Positions 10,044-22,118 of a stretch of 64,000 nucleotides of DNA are shown here, one piece after another (positions within the stretch are counted from its first letter, which is position 1; every line of letters starts with the position of its first letter). The translations under genes and the position numbers were made by a program. This DNA comes from Coix lacryma-jobi var. lacryma-jobi (Eukaryota; Streptophyta; Magnoliopsida; Poales; Poaceae): positions 65,099,864-65,163,863 of the forward strand of contig CM019826.1 in the NCBI GenBank assembly GCA_009763385.1, written 5' to 3'. The notes under the pieces are model-generated. The model saw nothing but the letters and a program-made list of their open reading frames with translations. It was not told where the DNA came from and ran no database searches.

Positions 10044-10590
10044 GCCCGCCGGAGCCCCGAGCTTCTCACTCAGCTCCGCCTCCGTCGCCAGCACAGTCCA
10101 CAGCCTCCATCGCTCATCCACCAAGTCCAGCAGCTCCGCTTTGAGTTCGTGAAGCTTCCCCGCTCTTCAATTTCATCTCTACCGCCTCCTTTCGCCCGGC
10201 GTAGCTCGCCGTTGTCATCTCCGGCGAGAATTCCGTCGAGGTCGGGATCGTGAAATACTCCCTCTCCGGCCTTGATCATCCTCCACTGACCCCCGCATCA
10301 CCTTCCTTACTCCTTTGCGCCTCTGACTGACCCCTTGCGGTCACTTGTGTCGCGCAGGATCATCGGGACGACGATCGCCGCCGTGAGCTTTCCGCCGGCC
10401 ACCGTCGACCACCCTCCTCCGTCCATCCCCTTCCCTCGCCGAGCCGCTTAATCGACGCCGGTGAGCCCCCTGTTGCCTCCCGTGCCCTTGGTTTCGCCGC
10501 GGAGTGGCTGAAGCGCCCGGCGTAGCAGCGCCGCCGTCGTCGGTGATCGCCGGCGAGCGGAGGAGAAGAACAGTGCAAGCTTGTCTTCCT

Positions 10591-10970
10591 CAGCGCCGAG
10601 TCGCCGGATCGCCAAAGTCCGCCGCGGTCGTCTCCTTCCTCGACCCGCACCCTCGACCGTATCGAGCCTCACCCTCGAGCACGTTCTCGAGCCACACCCT
10701 CAAGCACACCCTCGAACCCCGCCCCTCGAAGCAGTCGAGGCTAGTCTCAGCCTCGGGCGAATCGCACTACCCTCGAGCAGCAAGCCTCGAGTAAGTCGAG
10801 GCCTCCCTCGAGAAGTCTGTCGCAAGAGAACCCCGCCGAGGCCTCGCCCGTCGAGCCCTCTGTTCCATCCGCCTCGCCGAGCCTCGCCTCTGACTCTCGG
10901 TGAGCCCAGCCTCTGTTTTCTCAGCCGAGCCTCGAGCCTCGACGTCGAGCCCGCTCCGACTCGAGCTCAG
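10591..10970. repeat. Cluster of TCGAG motifs in the LTR (also at 742-1120)
   Basis: About twelve TCGAG motifs, several as the palindrome CTCGAG, fall within roughly 350 bp of each LTR. They make this CpG-dense segment easy to recognise and a likely site of dense methylation. Confidence 0.6.
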
Positions 10971-13384
10971 TGCTCTTTTCCTTTTCAAAAATATGTACAG
11001 TCTTGCTTTTTCATCTTTTTTGTATGTTTTTCTGTGTTGATCCAAAAATTCTGAAATTTTTGTGGTAGACTCTTTATGCTCTGAAGTATTTTATAAAAAT
11101 ATGAAACTTGACTTTTCTGCAAGAATTTAAAAATGTAAAATCCCTCTTTTAATTAATAAATGGATGGTTTTGGATTTTTAGAAAAACTATTTATAACTCC
11201 AAAAATCATGAGACTAATTTTTTGAGCTTCCTATGCCATGTTTAGTCTCTGGTGAAATTTTGAAGTCATTTGAAACAAGTTGATTTTTGGGCATTTATTT
11301 TAATTCCTAAATAGTGCCTTTTGTTAATTAATGACTAGATTTAATTGGGCACCTTAATGACCTCCAAAAATTATGAAATTTGTTTTGCCATCTATTTATA
11401 CAATAACAAACTTATGTGATTAATTTGGTAATTTTTGGAGCACCTTCATAAAATGACCTTTTTAATAATTAAGAAAAATAGAAAAAGGTGATTAGGGTTA
11501 GCGTTGAATGCCCTGTGATGTGACTTTTGGATTGCTTGATGTTCATACACCCATACCCCTTTGGTCTATGATGTTTGTGATGCCTTGCTATGTCCATACT
11601 TAGGCTTAATAAAGGTTGCTTAATTAAATTTGTTAATATTGCTAAAAAGGGATGAGTAATCTATTAACCACTTTAACCACCACTCATACTTTGCAAAGCT
11701 ACTCTAGTTTTATCCTATGCACTTTGTTCATACTAGCATCTCATGAGCATTCATCATTGCATCCGTATAGTTGACGAAGAAGGTACCAGAGTCGAGGCCG
11801 CTGTTGACGAACCAACTCCCGAGGCGACCCCGAGCTCCGACACCTATACCTACCCCGAGTCTGCTCTTTTTGCCATCCAAGGCAAGCCCCGGTGCATTTA
11901 ACCCTTTCCTTGAATTTATAAATGTTTCCTTAAATGTCTTTGAGTTAAATTATTGCATTAGGTTGATAGGAGTTGAGTGAAATCCTATCTGATGCATTAT
12001 CTACCTTGACCAATGATACACCCGATACCTGCTTTTCAAAAACTATTTGCAAAATGCTTAGCAATGCTATATGATAGTTTTGCAATAAAAATGCCAATTT
12101 CAAAAGTGTGATCACTTTAAGAATATTTATGGAATTTCTGGTTTACTCCCACTATTGGCTAAGTATCTGATCCGTACTTAGTCAATGGGAAGGAGAGGTT
12201 GTCCGCGAGTACGGTGCCGTCATGTTGTAGTCCGGGACTCAACAGTTGACACCGACCGGGACAGGGTTGAAAAACTGACAGGACCTGTACTCTTGGGTTA
12301 GAGTCCCGAGGTGCTTGTCGCTGGCTGGAAAATTTAGGGACCACCTGTATGGGGGCCTGCTGACTAAGACTTGCAACTATTCACATACTACGGAAAGCTT
12401 TGGCTCCGAGGAATCCTTTATTGGACCGACAACCGCGCACTGGGAGTGGAGAGATGGCGAAAGTAGCATGTACCCACGTGGGTTAAAGTCCTGGATTGGA
12501 GGGTTAAAGTCCCGAATTGGAGTGGTGTACTGTACTTCCGGGTGGCGTAGGACCGGGCCCAATCTTGGAGGAATCGTGGTAGACGAGTTGGCATATGCAA
12601 GCTTGGGTGCTACATATGTAGTGTGGATAGGGACCCTCAGCTGAGTATTATTTATCCGGATTAACGCTGCTCCTCGGTTATGGAGACTTAGTCACTGACT
12701 GTCAACAGGGAGTGGTTCTCAACTAGGTCTGTTTTTGGAAAGTAAAATGAATCAAGGATTATAATGATACAAGGAATATTTGAGTCTTTTCAAAATAAGG
12801 AACAAGGTTTGAAAAATGCTTTTCTGCAAAATACTTGAACTTGCTTAAGCCTTACCTTGACTGCCCTAAGCCTGCATTCCTGAGTCTTCTCCCTTTTCTT
12901 TAGTCGGGTAAGTCTTGTTGAGTACCTTTGTACTCAGGGTTCTATTACCCATGTTGCAGGTACGGCAGATTCCTCAGTATGCCTTGGACCCTGCTGTGTG
13001 ACTGTTGTTCAGGAAGAGGCCGATGAGGCCGATGAGTGATTACTCACCCTCGGGCTGGGTGAAGTATCTTTATCTTTTAGTTGTTGTCATATGCTACTCT
13101 GCCAACTCTATCTATTTGAACTATGGTCTGTAATAACTTCACTTTAATGTTATGTTGAACCCTGGTTTGTAAAACCATTGTTATCTAAGTCTTCCGCTAT
13201 TTACTCCGATGTTATTTGTCAAAATGTTCAAGAGATTGTAACTGAATTGTGAGATGATCCTGCGGACATCGGGCACTGATGTAGCCCAGTGGCGGAACCA
13301 GGTCTTAATCTCTTGGCTGTACGGATCGACTGACAGTGTTTGTTAGTGATCAGTGGGCCATGGGATTAGGGCTGTTACGTCACA

Positions 13385-14761
13385 CATGCTTGCCTAAATA
13401 ACCACTCCATGAATAAAACTGATAATATTTGCTTAAACAAGTTGAAACCTGAATAAGATTTGAAATATGCCATGCAAATGCTATTGTTATGGTTTGAATG
13501 ACTAGTCTTATCTAAGTTGTAGCTTTTGTGGGTTGCACATGCTTTAACTGAAATCATGCTTAGTGAATAAAGCTAGTAAGAAATGGAGTAATTCTTTAAA
13601 CTTGTTAAGGTGAAATTAGGACCTAATATGGAGGATTTCTTTTAAAAATTATGAAAACCTTGCTAAAAGTTCCTCCTAGATTTTATCCCATCCCACCACC
13701 AGCCAAATATTTGTTAGTCATTAGTCAAAACTACAAAGAGCTTTGTTTGTGTTGAGCTTTGTTAGACCTCATAGATCTTAGTAGAGAAGCTTATCATATC
13801 TTTTGAATCAAGATTCACGTACACCCACCATAATTTGCCTACTTTCCACTTTGGAAGTTTGCAACCACCAAATAAATTGCTTATTCTCTACACCGGAGAT
13901 ATGCAATACCCTGCCAAACATCCCATTGCTAGCCTTATGCTATTCCTACACTGGGAATAAGCATTTCTCCCTCTTCCCCTACTCATTTCAAAAATCCTTT
14001 CCTATAGATGTCTGGGGAAATCTAGAGCTAAAAGAGAGAGAGAGAAATGAGCAAAGTAGCTCAAGAAAGGACTATGTCCTGTGAAAAAAAAGAGAGAAAA
14101 AGTGAGCAAAGTAGCTCAAAAGAGGACTATGTCCTAAGAAAATGTGAGGACACACCTTTTGTCTACTCACTTTGTATCAAAAAAAGAGAGAGAGAGAGTT
14201 ATCATTAGCTCTAGACCCCAGAAATTAACTAGGAAGGATTATGAAATATCTCTCTATACACTTCCACATAACCACACATGCACATCTTGATCAATTTTTA
14301 TGATTTGTTGCTCCTTATGATCTGAGTGTCTAGCTTAGCAATAAACATCAGGCAATTTGCTCATGGTTCTTAGCCTACCTATAACTCCACATATCATTCT
14401 TTAGAAATAGGAGAGGCTACATTTTGGCCTAAGTGAGGATTTAAACACCACTGAGTGATTGAGTGAATCTTGGAGGACTTAAGCAAGTTGTTATCTTTTG
14501 AAAACCTTGAAAAACCTCTAGACAGAATCCTAGTCAAACCTAAGCAAGATAAAAGTTTCCTATCTACTACTTTATTTCACTCTTGCATGTTTGAAGTGAA
14601 AAGCTATAAGCTCCACATTGCTATGATTAATGATATATGCTAAGTTATTTCTCACTATACAATATGCACTTGCAGACATCTTAAGTTGCTATCCATTTCA
14701 TGCTCAATGCTTAAACCGCATTGTTGCTCGAGGACGAGCAACAGGTTAGCTTGGGGGAGCT
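13385..14761 (+). mobile_element. 3' internal end of an Athila-like gypsy element
   Basis: AT-rich non-coding sequence with repeated AGAGAGAG and GAGCAAAGTAGCTC motifs. It ends in the perfect inverted repeat TTGCTCG-AGGA-CGAGCAA (14724-14741) and the polypurine tract TTGGGGGAGC just before an LTR start at 14762. This layout is the usual 3' end of Athila/Tat-type elements. The gypsy chromovirus ends at 13384 inside this element, so the rest of it would lie left of the window. Confidence 0.5.
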
Positions 14762-16600
14762 TGTTGACGGTCCTTAAACACCTGTTTTACCGTCAACATT
14801 TGACCCTAAAGTTCACCAAAAAGGCATGAAATGTAGTCAAATAGGTTTCAAACTAACCAAATTCCACATGTCCATAGAATTTTATTTGAATGCAGGATTT
14901 GAACCAAATTTGGACATATGGACCCACCAGAGGCCAAGCCCACTCAGCAGGGCCCAAATGGGCCTAAGGGGGGTGGCGCCCGCCACCCCTAGGTGGCGCC
15001 CGCCACCTCTAAGTGGTGCCCGCCACTTGGGTTGGCCTCCCTGCCACGTCACCGATCTGTGTGACCTCCCCAGGGCCAAATCTTGGCCCTTCGTCACTAG
15101 GTCAGTGGCATCGGACGGCTCAGGATGAAGTGGCGTGGATCAAGGCTGAATGTCGGTTGCTAGGACATGCAACCGACATCCAAACCGCCTTGGACAACCA
15201 CCTGGATGCCGTTGAAGCAGAGGCGGTTCATCCAACGGCCAGGGAGCTGGCGGCCGCCAGTAGGGGGTGGCGCCCGCCACCTGACCTAACCCTAGGTCGG
15301 TTGGCTGCCCACTATAAGAACCCCCCTCACTCATTTGGGCTATAAATACCCCCTGAGGCACCTCTTCATTCACAACACACCCAAGTAGATCCTACACTTC
15401 CAAGAGAAGCAAGTGAGAGTTAGGTTAGAAGCTCAGAGAGCTTTGGCAAGTAGGTTAGCTAGTAGAGAGAGTATAGCTCTAGTGCCCTCGCTACAGCGCG
15501 GCTCTTAGTTTAGCACAGCTTAGCCTAAGTCCTTGGCAGTATTAGCGTAGAGCTTGCTAAGAGAGAAGCGGGTGCGAGCGACTGGCATCGGAGGTCGGTT
15601 GATTTCCCGGCGTCTCTGGTCTAGTTTGCTCTCTTGTATCTCAGGTACATTTATCTTTATCTCAGTATTACTTTAAGCATTACTTTCAGTATTACTTTAT
15701 CAAGTACCTTGAGTGTGACCTAGCTATCCTACAGTTCAATTCACTTAGCCATAGTAGTTAATCTCTAGTGTGCTTAGTGATTGATCTTTGCCAATAGGTT
15801 GCTTAGTTAGTTTAGTGTTTATCTTATTAAGTCAAGTATTTGCTCTAACGTCCGCAAGGGTGTCTCTATTCAAAGCTAGGATAAAGATAGTTAGAATATA
15901 GTTAAGCGTGGTGCTTAGTTACAGACTTACCTTCAGATACGGTTGGACCCCCGGATAGCTGTGGTAGCAAGCAGGTGGTGACAGCCCTGTGCGCCTTGAA
16001 TTCCACCACGTAGTTGGCCCAGTTTAACAGTAAGGCTCGTTGTGCTAGCGTTCAACCTAAGTAAGTGGTAAAGGCTAGTACGCCTAGATACTTGACAAGA
16101 TAGGAATAAAACTTTACTTAACTTAGTTGCTTTATTGTCTTTTGCCTGCCTTGCTTCGTAACTATCTTGCGTCGTAGTTATCTTGCTTTTTAGTTATCTA
16201 GGATTAGTTATCAGTAGTTATTAGTTAGTTACCCTTAGTTACCCTCTATCTACCTATCCATCCACCTTACCTTAGTCATCCATTTCGTCCTTACCTATCC
16301 ACCCATATATTCTTTCTAGCCTTTCATCTTCCCTTCTCCCCTTTTCCTTTTTCTCTTTTCTTCAACTCTCATCCCCTCCTTGACTCGACTCATACACCAC
16401 CCTAGCCTTCCCTTGGGATCAAATAAATCGACACCTGGTACTCCTAGGCGAAGTGCTACTACGATAGTTCTGTGCGCTTGCAGAATCTCCTCCTGGTAGA
16501 TTGCATTCTCTCTAGTCAGCTCCTACTAGTGTCGGGATTTACAACCCCGCTTGGCATTAGTAGATAGCTACTTTAGTTACCCTATCTTAGGTGTAGCTAA
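14762..16600 (+). repeat. 3' LTR of the Athila-like element (right end uncertain)
   Basis: It starts TGTTGACGGT directly after a polypurine tract. The first 37 bp carry a perfect 10-bp inverted repeat (TGTTGACGGT and ACCGTCAACA, 14762-14798). A TATA box, TATAAATA, is at 15341-15348. No coding potential is visible. I could not fix the right boundary; character changes near 16600, where Tat-like sequence begins. Confidence 0.5.
14973..15280. repeat. Four copies of a GTGGCGCCCGCCAC palindrome
   Basis: Copies lie at 14973-14986, 14993-15006, 15013-15026 (GTGGTGCCCGCCAC) and 15267-15280. The first three are spaced exactly 20 bp apart. Each is an inverted repeat of GTGGCG. They lie 60-370 bp upstream of the LTR TATA box, so they may be protein binding sites. 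Confidence 0.75.
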
Positions 16601-16674
16601 GAACTACCCCCAGAGTCCCCAGGTCAGCTGGTGAGCTCTCGGTGTAGCCATCGATGAGCGTCGAAGAGTGCGGC

Positions 16675-16840
16675 CAGCTGGTCGGTGATGAAGTCTGAGC
16701 GCCAGGTGGTGAGCACCGAGCGAAGCGATCAGCTGGTCGACGGCGAAGTCCGAGCGCCAAGTGGTGAGCATCGAGCGAAGTGACCGGCTAGTCGGCGACG
16801 AAGTCCGAGCGCCCAGTGGTGAGCACCGAGCGACCCAACC
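16675..16840. repeat. Three tandem 55-bp units
   Basis: Units start near 16675, 16730 and 16785. They share CAGCTGGTCGxCGxCGAAGTC and GTGGTGAGCACCGAGCGA. This is a local tandem amplification inside the Tat-like internal region. Confidence 0.7.
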
Positions 16841-18175
16841 AGTTGGTCCCAAGCGATCTTCTCGTCCATCATGACTGGTCCAGTCCCCGAGCGTAAAGAA
16901 TTAGCTCGCAGACCGAACATGGTTCCTGTAAAATAAACATGGAGAATGGTACAAATAAAATATAGAGAAAATATCAGCAGTAAAGAAATAGCATATGCCA
17001 CTCAACAGATAATCAGCTGGTATGAACACTCAGCATTAAATAAAGTGCCCTGAGCAGTTTGTTTGTAATTGAGTCACCAGCCCCGGCTAGCCGATAACTC
17101 CGGAGCGTGAGGCGCGAAGCCTAGGCACGCGTAAGAGGACCAGCGTCACCGAGGAGCCGCTGCCGACCACCCGTAACGCAGAGCGCGGAGCTGCATTCAC
17201 GTATAGGGAGGAGTCAGAGACAGGGCCGTCTCTGGAAAGCACAAGTGTAAACGTGGCTACTCGGGAAGATGCATATGTCATCCTCGGGATGGTATATATG
17301 GTAAAAAATAACGAAGAGCCATTGTTAGAAATAATGTGACCGTGGAGTCACATGATAAGAATCTGGTGTGACCACGGAGGCACACGATGATATCTAGAGA
17401 TATATGACGATCGAAGGAATATTTGATTGATGTGAAAGATAATACTTAGCTTGATTGTCGTTCGAACGGAGTAGTCGATGAGAGATGTCGAGGACGGTGA
17501 TGAGTCAACAACGAGCGATCGGCGAGGATGACGATGAGATGATGACGACGACGTGATGGCTCGCTTGTGGCTCGTCGGCTCATTTGTGGCTCGTCGGTGG
17601 CTTGTTGGCTCGTCGGTGGCTCGTTGGTGGCTCGTCTTTGGCTCGACGATGACGTGATGGAATTGTCTGGCCCTCGATCATTCCTATTGGTCGTCATAGT
17701 GTCGGTCGTGGTCGTCATAGCGTTGCTTATTACGGCGATCATCACTGTGACGTGGTTCGAGGTCGGAACGAGAGGTACGACAATGTCATGCTCGGAGATC
17801 GATCTCTGATCAGATCTACGAGAGCGAGAGTGTCGGCGATGCCTGTCGTGACCTAATTAATGGATTCAATCAGATCGGTGTTGTTGTCATGCCGCCCCCG
17901 ATAGCGGGGAAGCATGGTCGGAGCGCTGGGGAGGATGACCTTGAAGAGATGTCGAGGCTAGTCTCGCCGTTGCTGAAGTGGTGGAAGCAAATCCATTCGG
18001 CACAAGGAAAGCCTGCACCGCCTCCACACCCCTGGCGGCGCCGATGACATCGGTAGTCCAGGAGGACGACCCGGCGGCGAACGTGAAGCCTACCGGAAGA
18101 GTCGTGGAAGCGGGGAAGATGACCATCTGGCTCGCCATGTAGTCTCTACGCACACACCCCACGGTGGGCGCCACT

Positions 18176-18583
18176 GTCAATGAAATATCGCCGATAGTCC
18201 ACCTAGGGTATGCCCAAGGTGGTAGATTAGAGGGGAAGGTGCACAAGACAACAACCCAAACGTTGACGCCAGGCAAACTAGATGAACATGGAGGTTTATC
18301 CAGGTTCAGGCCGCTAGGTTTAGCGTAATACCCTATGTCCTACGTCGAGTTGTATTGATTGGATCTGGCTTGTGACCTGTCCTCTCGGAGGACCTCTGCC
18401 CCTCCTTATATATTCCAAAGGGACAAAGTTACATGATAAGTATCCGAGTTGGTACTATATCTAGATTACAACTGCCATGTGGTGCATGTCGTACGCTGCA
18501 CGTCTTCATCTTATGGGTCGGACGACCCCTAGTGGTGCGGCCCATGTACCATCGTGTGGTACCCTAGGGTCTATATCCCCACA
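18176..18583 (-). repeat. LTR of the Tat-like element, 408 bp
   Basis: On the minus strand it runs from TGTGGGGATATAG to TTTCATTGACA, with TG/CA ends and a TATATAAGGAGGGG promoter box near 18407. It is followed without gap by the GTGGCGCCCACC primer site. No second copy is in the window. Confidence 0.65.
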
Positions 18584-19740
18584 GTCGGTTTGGGTGATGT
18601 AAGTATGGAAACCCACATAACCGACCTATGCATGTCGCCATGCAACCACCATAGGAGGTCGGTGGCCAGTGGGTCCAGGCGTGATGTGCCTGCACCCCTG
18701 GTGGGCCCGCTGTCCATCGCCTTTGTGTGGTGGGCCCTAGGCTTGGTGCACATTGTGGCTTCGGTGGTTTTCAGCCCAAATGTGATCTTTAGGTGGGCTT
18801 CTCCCTTATTCCTTGGTTTTACGCTTTGTCGGAAAGCGTATTTTTCTTGCCTTTTCCACTATATTCACTTCCATTACCTGTAAAACAATGATCCTCCAAT
18901 ACAAGTGGAAATAGGTCAAGGTGATAACATATGTATGTAAGTGTGCTTTGTTTTGTCCTTGGTTGGCTCATAAAAGTTGTTAGTAAGCACCGCCAACAAA
19001 CACCCAAGCTTACCCCTTGCTTGTACCGAGCAAGTAGTACAACTTTAGGTTGTTGATCAGGAGTTGTTGCAATGCCAATCATCTTTCAAAGTTGTTATGC
19101 TTATAATTGAGAATTCTTCTTTGATTTAAATGAATTGGCATTCTACTCACCCCCTAAGGCAAAGCAAGAGATCCTAGTCACCGGACTTGGCAAGAGATCC
19201 AGTCACCCCCTATTTTATTTCAATTCATGAGGATTCCAACTGACAAGGACCTCACAAAAAAACTATTATACCAAAAGGCTAGGAAAAATAAGAATTGTAC
19301 GTAACTACTATACGATCATAAGTATGCCATCAAGAAACACAACAGGTGCTTACGGCCTATGTAGAAAACACTACAACCAGAAAGCACTAAATACATAGCT
19401 TGTTTTCACAATATATATGCTTCATGATAACACGACAAAGTGTAACATGTAGATATATAGTTATCACTGACCATCAGTTATACTCCAAGTGGCAAATCTA
19501 TCTGCGTGTAGTATTTTCAGAATTTAGCACAATTGCAGTGAGTAGCCAATGTCATAAGCTGTAACTACTGTAATAGGGAACACATCGCAGAACAGGTAGA
19601 AGTAGAACTTACCCACCTAATGAAACACTAATGTGAACATGCTAGCTGGCCAATTGATCAATTAATGTTACAGTTGTGTAACTTATGTAGCACTATATCT
19701 AAAAACAGGCTATAGATTTACACTTAAGTACTGATGCTAG
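18584..19740 (-). mobile_element. Fragment of an Athila-like LTR and 3' internal region
   Basis: On the minus strand a polypurine-like stretch (AAGCTTGGGTGTT) lies just before TGTTGGCGG at 18998. This places an LTR at 18584-18998 and the internal 3' end at 18999 onwards. The LTR is cut by the Tat-like LTR at 18583. Sequence to about 19740 is AT-rich and non-coding. Assignment rests on layout only. Confidence 0.35.
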
Positions 19741-20602
19741 GACGTGATTGTCTTAAGTCTATTGCTTAAATCCTGAGCACTAACAAAGATGAGAACACAA
19801 AAGATAAAGGGGATAACTAGGGTTTCCAGCTCTAATCTCAGGAAGCTATGTGATTACTATTCAACTGTGGATTACGTTGGGAGACCACATCTATGGTTGT
19901 TCCCAAGTAATATACTCCTGCTCTGCCTATAGACGGGAGGTGGACTATAGAAGATTCAACAAGGCTATAAGAGTCACCCTTGCGAGCTACCACCGGTCCA
20001 GAATATAGGGTACACTATGCAAGTAATCGAGTCTAAGCACCACGCTTACACGACGATGACTCCTCTAATCCTAGAACGACTAGAATTAAAGTACTCAAAA
20101 GTAGAGTTGCAAGCCAAAAGAACAATAAGAACAATATTGCTTACTAATAATTAGAAGTTGATGACCGAAGAATATCCTGATCCAAGCTCTTGAAGAACTT
20201 GAATCCACAGGTACAAGGCGAAGAAGTAGATCCAACATGCCACTCCTTCTAGATCTTCTACCTCTCTCTCTCTTCTAATTCTAAACAAGACTAGATCTAA
20301 TCCCTAATTAGAGGGGTACTAGGCTTATACTTGATAGCTAGGCTTAGATCCTCTCCTGAAGAATATGAATTAGGGTTTCTGAACTTGGATCTCTTGCTTT
20401 GCCTCAGGGTGTCAGGGGCTGCTTATATAGCCCGGTGGGATGAACCGTGACCCTCGAATCAAACCGACCTTGAACAAGGGTTGAGATGCGTCGAGGAGGT
20501 CGGCTAGGGCACGCTCCACGAAGATGGGCTGAGAAGAACCCTGGCCCAGGCCGGCCGGCCCCACCTGGCAGCCGCTAGGCACCGCCTTCGCTCTTTTGTC
20601 TT
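19741..20602 (-). repeat. LTR-like fragment related in layout to the Athila LTRs
   Basis: The stretch resembles the minus-strand LTRs at 34932 and 55054. It has the same order of a GTCACCCTTGCGAGCTACC-like block, a TATATAGCCC promoter box read on the minus strand (near 20433) and an AACCGACCTT block. No primer site or second copy is seen. It abuts the copia gag remnant at about 20603. Confidence 0.35.
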
Positions 20603-22104
20603 CTAGAAGTTTCCTTGTTGCCCTAGTGTGGCTTTCGACCTTGTTGCGTAATCCATCATGTTAGAGTAGGATTCTATCTCTTTCCTGCCATATCTTCTCA
20701 TGAAAAGAGTCATGCCTTCTATGTTGTCATCTTGTTCATCATTACTTTCAAACTCACTTGATGTGGTAGCTTCTTCTTCTTCTTCTTCCACCTTGACTTG
20801 CTTGATGGATTTTGGCTTGCTAGTTGAAGCTTGCTTGCTGCCCTTGCCCTTGCTAGCAGCTGATTGCTTGCTTGATTTGTTGGATTTTAGAGCAACATCC
20901 TTCATTTTCATGCCTTCTAACATGGCTTGCAACTCTCCTAGCTTCCTTCTCTCATTTGCCTCTTCTCTTTGCATGTCAAAGGTCAATATTCTTCCAAGTA
21001 CATCACTGGGAGTGAAGTACTTGAATTCCTTCTTGTCTCTAATCAAGGCAACCGCGATCTCATTTCTTGGTGGATAAGCTTCCAACATGATCTTCACTAC
21101 TTTGCGGACATCTAGCTCATCTCCACCAAAGCCTCTAATCTTGCCAACTAGGATCATCGTCCTATCAAACATCTCTTGTGGCCCTTCTCCATCATGGATC
21201 ACAAACCAGTTGAGCTTTGCCATCAACAAATCAATCTTTGCCTTTCTAACCTTGTTAACACCTTCACGTTCAATGTGCAAAGTGTCCCAAATTTGCTTTG
21301 CCATGTTGACATTCATCACACGGTTGTACTCACTTCCATCCAAGGCACTAAGAAGTATGCTTGTGGCTTGGCCATTGAGATGGACAGCTGCAATCTCTTC
21401 TTCGGTGGGCTGTTCGGGATCCACAGGTGGCTGAAATCCACTCACCACAATCTCCCAAAGCCCCAGATGAATACCTACAAGATAAGCACTCATCATGTGC
21501 TTCCACTTGGCAAAGTTGGTCCCATCGAAATGAGGCAACTTTCCCGTGGGCACATTTATAAAGGACTTGCGATCATGATTAGCTAAACATGAATAATTGA
21601 AGGATACGACGACATATTTCTTGTTGGTGTTGCTGCCCTTATCCTTGCTCTTGCTCTTCTCCTTCATCTTCTTGTTGCCCTTGGAAGCATGGTATGATAC
21701 ATCATCATCCCATCATTCGAGCTAGTGGATAGTTCACTAGATGATGCATCATACACTTCCTTCTTCTTCTCTTCTTGTTGCTTTCTTGCTGCCCTTCTCT
21801 TGAGCCTTTCTTCTCTCTTCTTTCTTCTTTCTTCTTTTCTTTCTTTCTTCTCCTTGAGTAGCTTCTCAAGCTTCTTTTTGTCTCTTGCAGCTTTCTTTGC
21901 TTTTCTATCTTTTCTTGCTTGCTTCCTCTCAGGGTCGGTGGTCTTGTCGTCTTTGACGGTGGCATCATCCGTCGTCGACATGGACAACTCACTGTTGTCG
22001 CCAAGATCCTCTACCTCCACCACTTCTTCTCTTTCTCGAAGAACGGGTGAAGCACCACCTTCAACTTCTATATCTCAAGCGGTGAAGCGTTTCTGAGATA
22101 ACAT
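20603..22104 (-). pseudogene. Copia Gag, broken by a stop and a frameshift
   Basis: The Gag of a SIRE-like copia element. The start codon lies right after the primer-binding site, and an in-frame TGA comes after nine codons. A Lys/Glu/Arg-rich coiled region (22023 to about 21700) precedes the Gag core, which begins at 21667: LPHFDGTNFAKWKHMMSAYL, then IWDTL and MFDRTMILVGKIRG, all typical of the copia Gag (UBN2) domain. The two parts are in different frames, consistent with a single-base loss near 21690. The expected zinc knuckle is absent because the element is cut at 20603. Poly-Glu and poly-Lys tracts reflect simple codon repeats. Confidence 0.75.
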
Positions 22105-22118
22105 GCTTTGATACCACT

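Larger units (their letters stand above)
742..13384 (+). mobile_element. Ty3/gypsy chromovirus with extra ORF0 (RIRE3/RIRE8 or Tekay-like)
   Basis: This is a long terminal repeat retrotransposon read left to right. It has a partial 5' LTR, a tRNA-Met type primer-binding site, ORF0, gag, protease, reverse transcriptase, RNase H, integrase and chromodomain, a polypurine tract, and a complete 3' LTR of 4154 bp. Rice RIRE3 and RIRE8 are known to have very long LTRs and an extra ORF upstream of gag, and this copy matches that plan. By eye the shared 2.8 kb of LTR differs at about seven bases plus one 1-base indel, roughly 0.25 percent, so the insertion is very young. The gag-pol frame carries two in-frame TAG codons, so this copy is unlikely to be autonomous. 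No target-site duplication can be tested because the 5' end of the 5' LTR is missing. Confidence 0.93.
9231..13384 (+). repeat. Complete 3' LTR of the gypsy element, 4154 bp
   Basis: It starts TGTAACACC and ends GTTACGTCACA, giving the short inverted ends TGT/ACA. Positions 10591-13384 match the 5' LTR. The first 1.36 kb holds the U3 promoter region. No convincing protein is encoded; the short open frames here are Arg/Pro-rich products of GC-rich DNA. Confidence 0.9.
16605..18583 (-). mobile_element. Partial Tat-like gypsy element: 5' LTR, primer site and internal region
   Basis: On the minus strand the order is LTR (18583 to 18176), the primer-binding sequence GTGGCGCCCACCGTGGGG (18175 to 18158), then internal sequence towards 16605. 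That primer site is common in grass Tat-type gypsy elements. The internal part has minus-strand coding fragments with repeated ACGAGCCAC units (about 17564-17645), but no clear Gag motif. The 3' half and second LTR are missing. The left boundary is approximate. Confidence 0.5.

Noticed and set aside
9746..10144. GC-rich ORF in the gypsy LTR (Pro/Ala/Ser-rich product)
   Set aside because: No domain, lies in U3 across the TATA box, and resembles a composition-driven open frame.
17887..18276. 129-codon minus-strand ORF across the Tat-like LTR and leader
   Set aside because: It starts inside the LTR and spans the primer-binding site; no Gag motif was recognised.
21725..22096. Ser/Phe/Leu-rich plus-strand ORF that looks membrane-like
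   Set aside because: It is the antisense shadow of the Lys/Glu/Arg-rich copia Gag N-terminus.
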